DNA of 64,000 nt. It comes from Neptunicoccus cionae. Its GTDB lineage: Bacteria; Pseudomonadota; Alphaproteobacteria; Rhodobacterales; Rhodobacteraceae. The notes beneath the pieces are model-generated. The model had not been told where the DNA came from and did not search any database. It saw only the letters and a program-made list of their open reading frames with translations. Position numbers and translations under genes: made by a program. Shown here piece by piece: positions 61,442-64,000 of the stretch (position 1 is the first letter of the stretch; each line of letters opens with the position of its first letter). The stretch covers positions 682,001 through 746,000 of the forward strand of contig NZ_PKOJ01000001.1 in assembly GCF_002860325.1 (NCBI RefSeq). The letters run 5' to 3'.

Positions 61442-62901
61442 CAACGAAAGTCATCAAAGGCGGCACGGTTTGCACGGCGGATCGGGCTTGGAAAGCGGAT
61501 GTTCTGATCGAAGGGGAAACGATCAAGCAAATCGGTGAGGACCTGAAGGGCGATGAATACATCGACGCCGAAGGCGCCTATGTCATTCCGGGCGGGATTG
61601 ATCCGCATACCCATTTGGAAATGCCTTTCATGGGCACCACCGCCGCAGAAACCTTTGAATCCGGCACTTGGGCCGCTGCTGCGGGGGGTACCACCATGCT
61701 GGTGGATTTCTGCCTGCCCGGTGAAGACGGCTCCATCGTCAACGGGATCAAGGAATGGCACCGTAAATCGGCACCGCAGATCTGTTCCGACATCGGCTAT
61801 CACATGGCGGTAACAGGCTGGAACGAGCAGATATTTGAAGAGATGAAAACCGCCGTGGACATGGGCGTGAACTCCTTCAAACACTTTATGGCCTACAAAG
61901 GCGCGCTGATGATCGAGGACGACGAGATGTTCGCCTCTTTCCAGCGTTGCAAGGAACTGGGCGCGCTGCCGATGGTCCATGCGGAAAACGGCGATCTGGT
62001 GGCGATCCTGCAAGAGAAATACATGAACGAGGGGATCACCGGCCCCGAAGGGCACGCCTATTCCCGTCCGCCCGAACTGGAAGGCGAAGCCGCCAACCGC
62101 GCGATTACCATTGCCGATGCAGCAGGCGTGCCGCTCTATATTGTGCATGTGTCTTGCGAGCAGGCCCACGAAGCGATCCGCCGCGCCCGCCAGAAAGGTA
62201 TGCGCGTTTACGGAGAGCCGCTGATCCAGTTCCTGACACTGGACGAGAGCGAATATTTCAACAAGGACTGGGACCACGCCGCCCGCCGCGTGATGTCACC
62301 GCCCTTCCGCAACAAGAAACATCAGGACAGCCTCTGGGCCGGACTGCAGGCCGGATCACTGCAAGTGGTCGCGACTGATCACGCCGCCTTTAACACCGAA
62401 CAGAAACGGGCAGGGCGGGACGATTTCCGGATCATCCCGAACGGGTCCAACGGGCTGGAAGAGCGTCTTGCCGTGCTTTGGACTGAAGGGGTGGAAACAG
62501 GGCGTCTGACACCGCAGGAATTTGTTGCGGCCACCTCGACCAATGTGGCCAAGATCCTGAACATCTATCCCAAGAAGGGCGCGATTGTTGAAGGGGCAGA
62601 TGCGGATATTGTTGTCTGGGATCCGAAAATTTCCAAAACGATCTCGCCCAGCAACCATCATTCCGTGCTGGATTACAACGTCTTTGAGGGGTTCGAGGTC
62701 ACTGCCAACGCCCGCTACACGCTCAGCCGTGGGGATGTGATCTGGGCTTGGGGCAAGAACTCCCAGCCGCAGCCGGGTCGGGGCCGTTTCGTGCCGCGTC
62801 CGGCTTTCCCATCGGCCCATACGGCCCTGTCCAAGTGGAAGGAACTGAATTCGCCCCGCAAGATCGAGCGGGATCCGATGAACATTCCGGCAGGGATTTA
62901 A
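61438..62901 (+). CDS. hydA: Dihydropyrimidinase
   Basis: A 487-residue amidohydrolase-superfamily enzyme that opens 5,6-dihydropyrimidines to N-carbamoyl-beta-amino acids. Metal site: GGIDPHTHLEMPFMGT, the carboxylated Lys in FKHFMAYKGALM, His residues in MVHAENGDL and YIVHVSCEQA, and the Asp in VATDHAAF. GGGAGA precedes the ATG. It follows the amidohydrolase by 167 bp. Confidence 0.95.
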   Translation: MTTKVIKGGTVCTADRAWKADVLIEGETIKQIGEDLKGDEYIDAEGAYVIPGGIDPHTHLEMPFMGTTAAETFESGTWAAAAGGTTMLVDFCLPGEDGSIVNGIKEWHRKSAPQICSDIGYHMAVTGWNEQIFEEMKTAVDMGVNSFKHFMAYKGALMIEDDEMFASFQRCKELGALPMVHAENGDLVAILQEKYMNEGITGPEGHAYSRPPELEGEAANRAITIADAAGVPLYIVHVSCEQAHEAIRRARQKGMRVYGEPLIQFLTLDESEYFNKDWDHAARRVMSPPFRNKKHQDSLWAGLQAGSLQVVATDHAAFNTEQKRAGRDDFRIIPNGSNGLEERLAVLWTEGVETGRLTPQEFVAATSTNVAKILNIYPKKGAIVEGADADIVVWDPKISKTISPSNHHSVLDYNVFEGFEVTANARYTLSRGDVIWAWGKNSQPQPGRGRFVPRPAFPSAHTALSKWKELNSPRKIERDPMNIPAGI

Positions 62902-62904
62902 GAC

Positions 62905-62976
62905 ATGAGCCGCGCCCGTTTTTCTGATCTTAAGGCATACGGGCCGGTGCAGCTTCGTTCGGGAGCGCGACCATGA
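62905..62976 (+). CDS. Possible 23-residue ORF overlapping the VOC start
   Basis: A short frame starting MSRARFSDLKAYG begins 3 bp after the dihydropyrimidinase stop, and its stop overlaps the ATG of the VOC gene (ATGA, 62973-62976). No good ribosome site is visible. Low support. Confidence 0.2.
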   Translation: MSRARFSDLKAYGPVQLRSGARP

Positions 62977-63380
62977 CCCCCGATGCAATTCTGGAAACCG
63001 CGCTTTATGCCCGCGATCTGGATGCGGCTGCCACGTTCTACAGCGATGTCTTCGGACTGGAAGAAGTGCTTCGGGTGGAAGGACGCCATGTATTTTTCGG
63101 CTGCGGGCCGGGCATGTTGCTGATCTTCAACCCCGAAGCCACAAAACTGGCGTCTGGCAGTCTGCCCGTGCCAACCCACGGCGCAGAAGGGCAGGGCCAC
63201 ATGTGTTTTCGTGCCAGCGGCGCAGACATGGACCGCTGGGCTGCACATCTGTCGAAATTGAATATTGCCATTGAAGCGGATTTCCAATGGCCAAACGGCG
63301 CAAGATCCATCTACGTCAGAGATCCGGCAGGGAATTCGGTCGAAATATCAGAGCCTAAACTCTGGGATCGGCCCACTTGA
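62973..63380 (+). CDS. VOC-superfamily protein in the pyrimidine operon
   Basis: A 135-residue glyoxalase/bleomycin-resistance-type protein: AILETALYARDLDAAATFYSDVFGLEEVLR at the start, HMCFRASGADMDRWAAHL, and YVRDPAGNSVEISEPKLWD with a metal-ligand Glu at the end. GGGAGCG precedes the ATG. Its substrate is unknown; its position after dihydropyrimidinase suggests a role linked to pyrimidine or hydantoin breakdown, but that is only from context. Confidence 0.82.
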   Translation: MTPDAILETALYARDLDAAATFYSDVFGLEEVLRVEGRHVFFGCGPGMLLIFNPEATKLASGSLPVPTHGAEGQGHMCFRASGADMDRWAAHLSKLNIAIEADFQWPNGARSIYVRDPAGNSVEISEPKLWDRPT

Positions 63381-63399
63381 AAAAAACAGAAAGCAGGGA

Positions 63400-64000
63400 A
63401 TGAACGACACTGTAATTTCGGCAAAAAACCTCAGCCTCACGTTTGAGACCAACGACGGACCGGTCCATGCGCTCAAGGATATCAATCTTGATATCGCCAA
63501 AGGTGAATTTGTCTCCTTCATCGGGCCTTCAGGCTGCGGGAAAACCACCTTTCTGCGCTGCATGGCCGATCTGGAGACCCCGACGGGCGGCGAAATCACG
63601 GTCAATGGTGTCACCCCGCGCGAAGCACGCAAGTCGCGGGCTTATGGTTATGTGTTTCAGGCGGCTGGGCTGTACCCGTGGCGCACAATCGGTGGCAATA
63701 TTCGCCTGCCACTGGAAATCATGGGGTATTCTAAAGAGGATCAGGCCAAACGGGTGCAGCAGGTGCTCGAACTGGTGGAACTCGACGGATTTGATCGCAA
63801 GTTTCCGTGGCAATTGTCCGGCGGGATGCAACAACGGGCCTCTATTGCCCGCGCACTGGCCTTTGATGCGGATATTTTGCTGATGGACGAACCTTTCGGG
63901 GCGCTTGATGAAATTGTGCGGGACCATCTGAACGAACAGCTTCTTGCGCTTTGGGCGCGCACGGAAAAAACCATCGGTTTCGTGACCCATTCCATCCCCG
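63400..64000 (+). CDS. ABC transporter ATPase (nitrate/taurine/pyrimidine type), cut by window end
   Basis: The first 200 residues of an ABC ATPase. Walker A GPSGCGKTTFLRCMADLE, Q-loop VFQAAGLYPWRTIGGNIRLPLEIMG, signature LSGGMQQRASIARALAFD, Walker B ILLMDEPFGALDE and the H-loop His in GFVTHSIP. This sequence pattern is that of the SsuB/TauB/NrtD group, which includes importers of sulfonates, nitrate and pyrimidine precursors. Downstream of dihydropyrimidinase it is probably part of a pyrimidine or hydantoin importer; permease and binding-protein genes would lie beyond the window. Confidence 0.9.
   Translation, partial: MNDTVISAKNLSLTFETNDGPVHALKDINLDIAKGEFVSFIGPSGCGKTTFLRCMADLETPTGGEITVNGVTPREARKSRAYGYVFQAAGLYPWRTIGGNIRLPLEIMGYSKEDQAKRVQQVLELVELDGFDRKFPWQLSGGMQQRASIARALAFDADILLMDEPFGALDEIVRDHLNEQLLALWARTEKTIGFVTHSIP

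Noticed and set aside
59912-61444. 510-codon minus-strand frame opposite the M20 amidohydrolase
   Set aside because: Shadow of the amidohydrolase; it would also cover the RutR boxes and the divergent start.

Overview
The window looks like a chromosomal segment of a marine alphaproteobacterium of the Rhodobacterales (Roseobacter group). The main reasons are the gene order rpsA-sppA-ihfB-lapA-trpF, the cluster phoH-ybeY-corC-lnt beside metK, irr next to fabA-fabB-fabI, many GcvT/FAD oxidoreductase and hydantoinase-type catabolic genes, and a SAM/SAH riboswitch in front of metK, an RNA class known from Rhodobacterales. I saw no rRNA, tRNA, insertion sequence, phage gene or CRISPR array. The first gene (rsmI) and the last (an ABC-transporter ATPase) are cut by the window edges.

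Layout. 1-2750 (+): rsmI end, yraN, gshB, an alpha/beta hydrolase. 2719-6323 (-): cobU, a histidine phosphatase, a glutathione transferase with a TRASH-like tail, and the ComM-like ATPase. 6423-10679 (+): heat-shock-type sigma factor, coaBC, dut, a membrane-anchored MoeB/ThiF protein, a MOSC protein. 10693-17500: assorted metabolic genes on both strands (cupin, 2-hydroxyacid dehydrogenase, SH3 protein, quinone reductase, M3 peptidase, small secreted protein, DUF2332). 17609-23185 (+): a FAD/GcvT oxidoreductase and two RTX proteins whose 3' ends are almost identical. 23321-31063: VOC protein, DUF937 protein, trpB, BNR-repeat protein, trpF, lapA, ihfB, sppA, rpsA. 31468-33080 (+): a YceI-OmpA fusion and a secreted protein with a CxxCH motif, placed between rpsA and cmk. 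33100-41238 (-): cmk, aroA, trmB, metK with riboswitch, lnt, corC, ybeY, phoH. 41380-45136: an accessory block (membrane protein/MarR pair, alcohol dehydrogenase/TetR pair, lipoprotein and OmpA protein) lying between phoH and miaB. 45339-53841: miaB, a MucR regulator, a glycosyltransferase-like protein, irr, fabA-fabB-fabI, VOC, haloacid dehalogenase, threonine dehydratase-like enzyme. 53841-end: a nuclease/phosphatase-family protein, then reductive pyrimidine catabolism.

The best-defined functional unit is at 55220-64000. PreT-PreA reduce uracil/thymine, a dihydropyrimidinase opens the ring, and an M20-type amidohydrolase removes the carbamoyl group. An ABC transporter begins at the window end. 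Two RutR-like TetR regulators sit in the middle, and two palindromes resembling the RutR operator lie in front of the amidohydrolase gene.

Other regulatory structure read directly from the sequence: an array of four alternating 8-bp half-sites on an exact 10-bp period in the MarR divergent promoter; twin 18-bp palindromes in the TetR/alcohol dehydrogenase divergent promoter; and a probable non-canonical ATT start for cobU. Function calls rest on remembered family motifs; no database search was possible.
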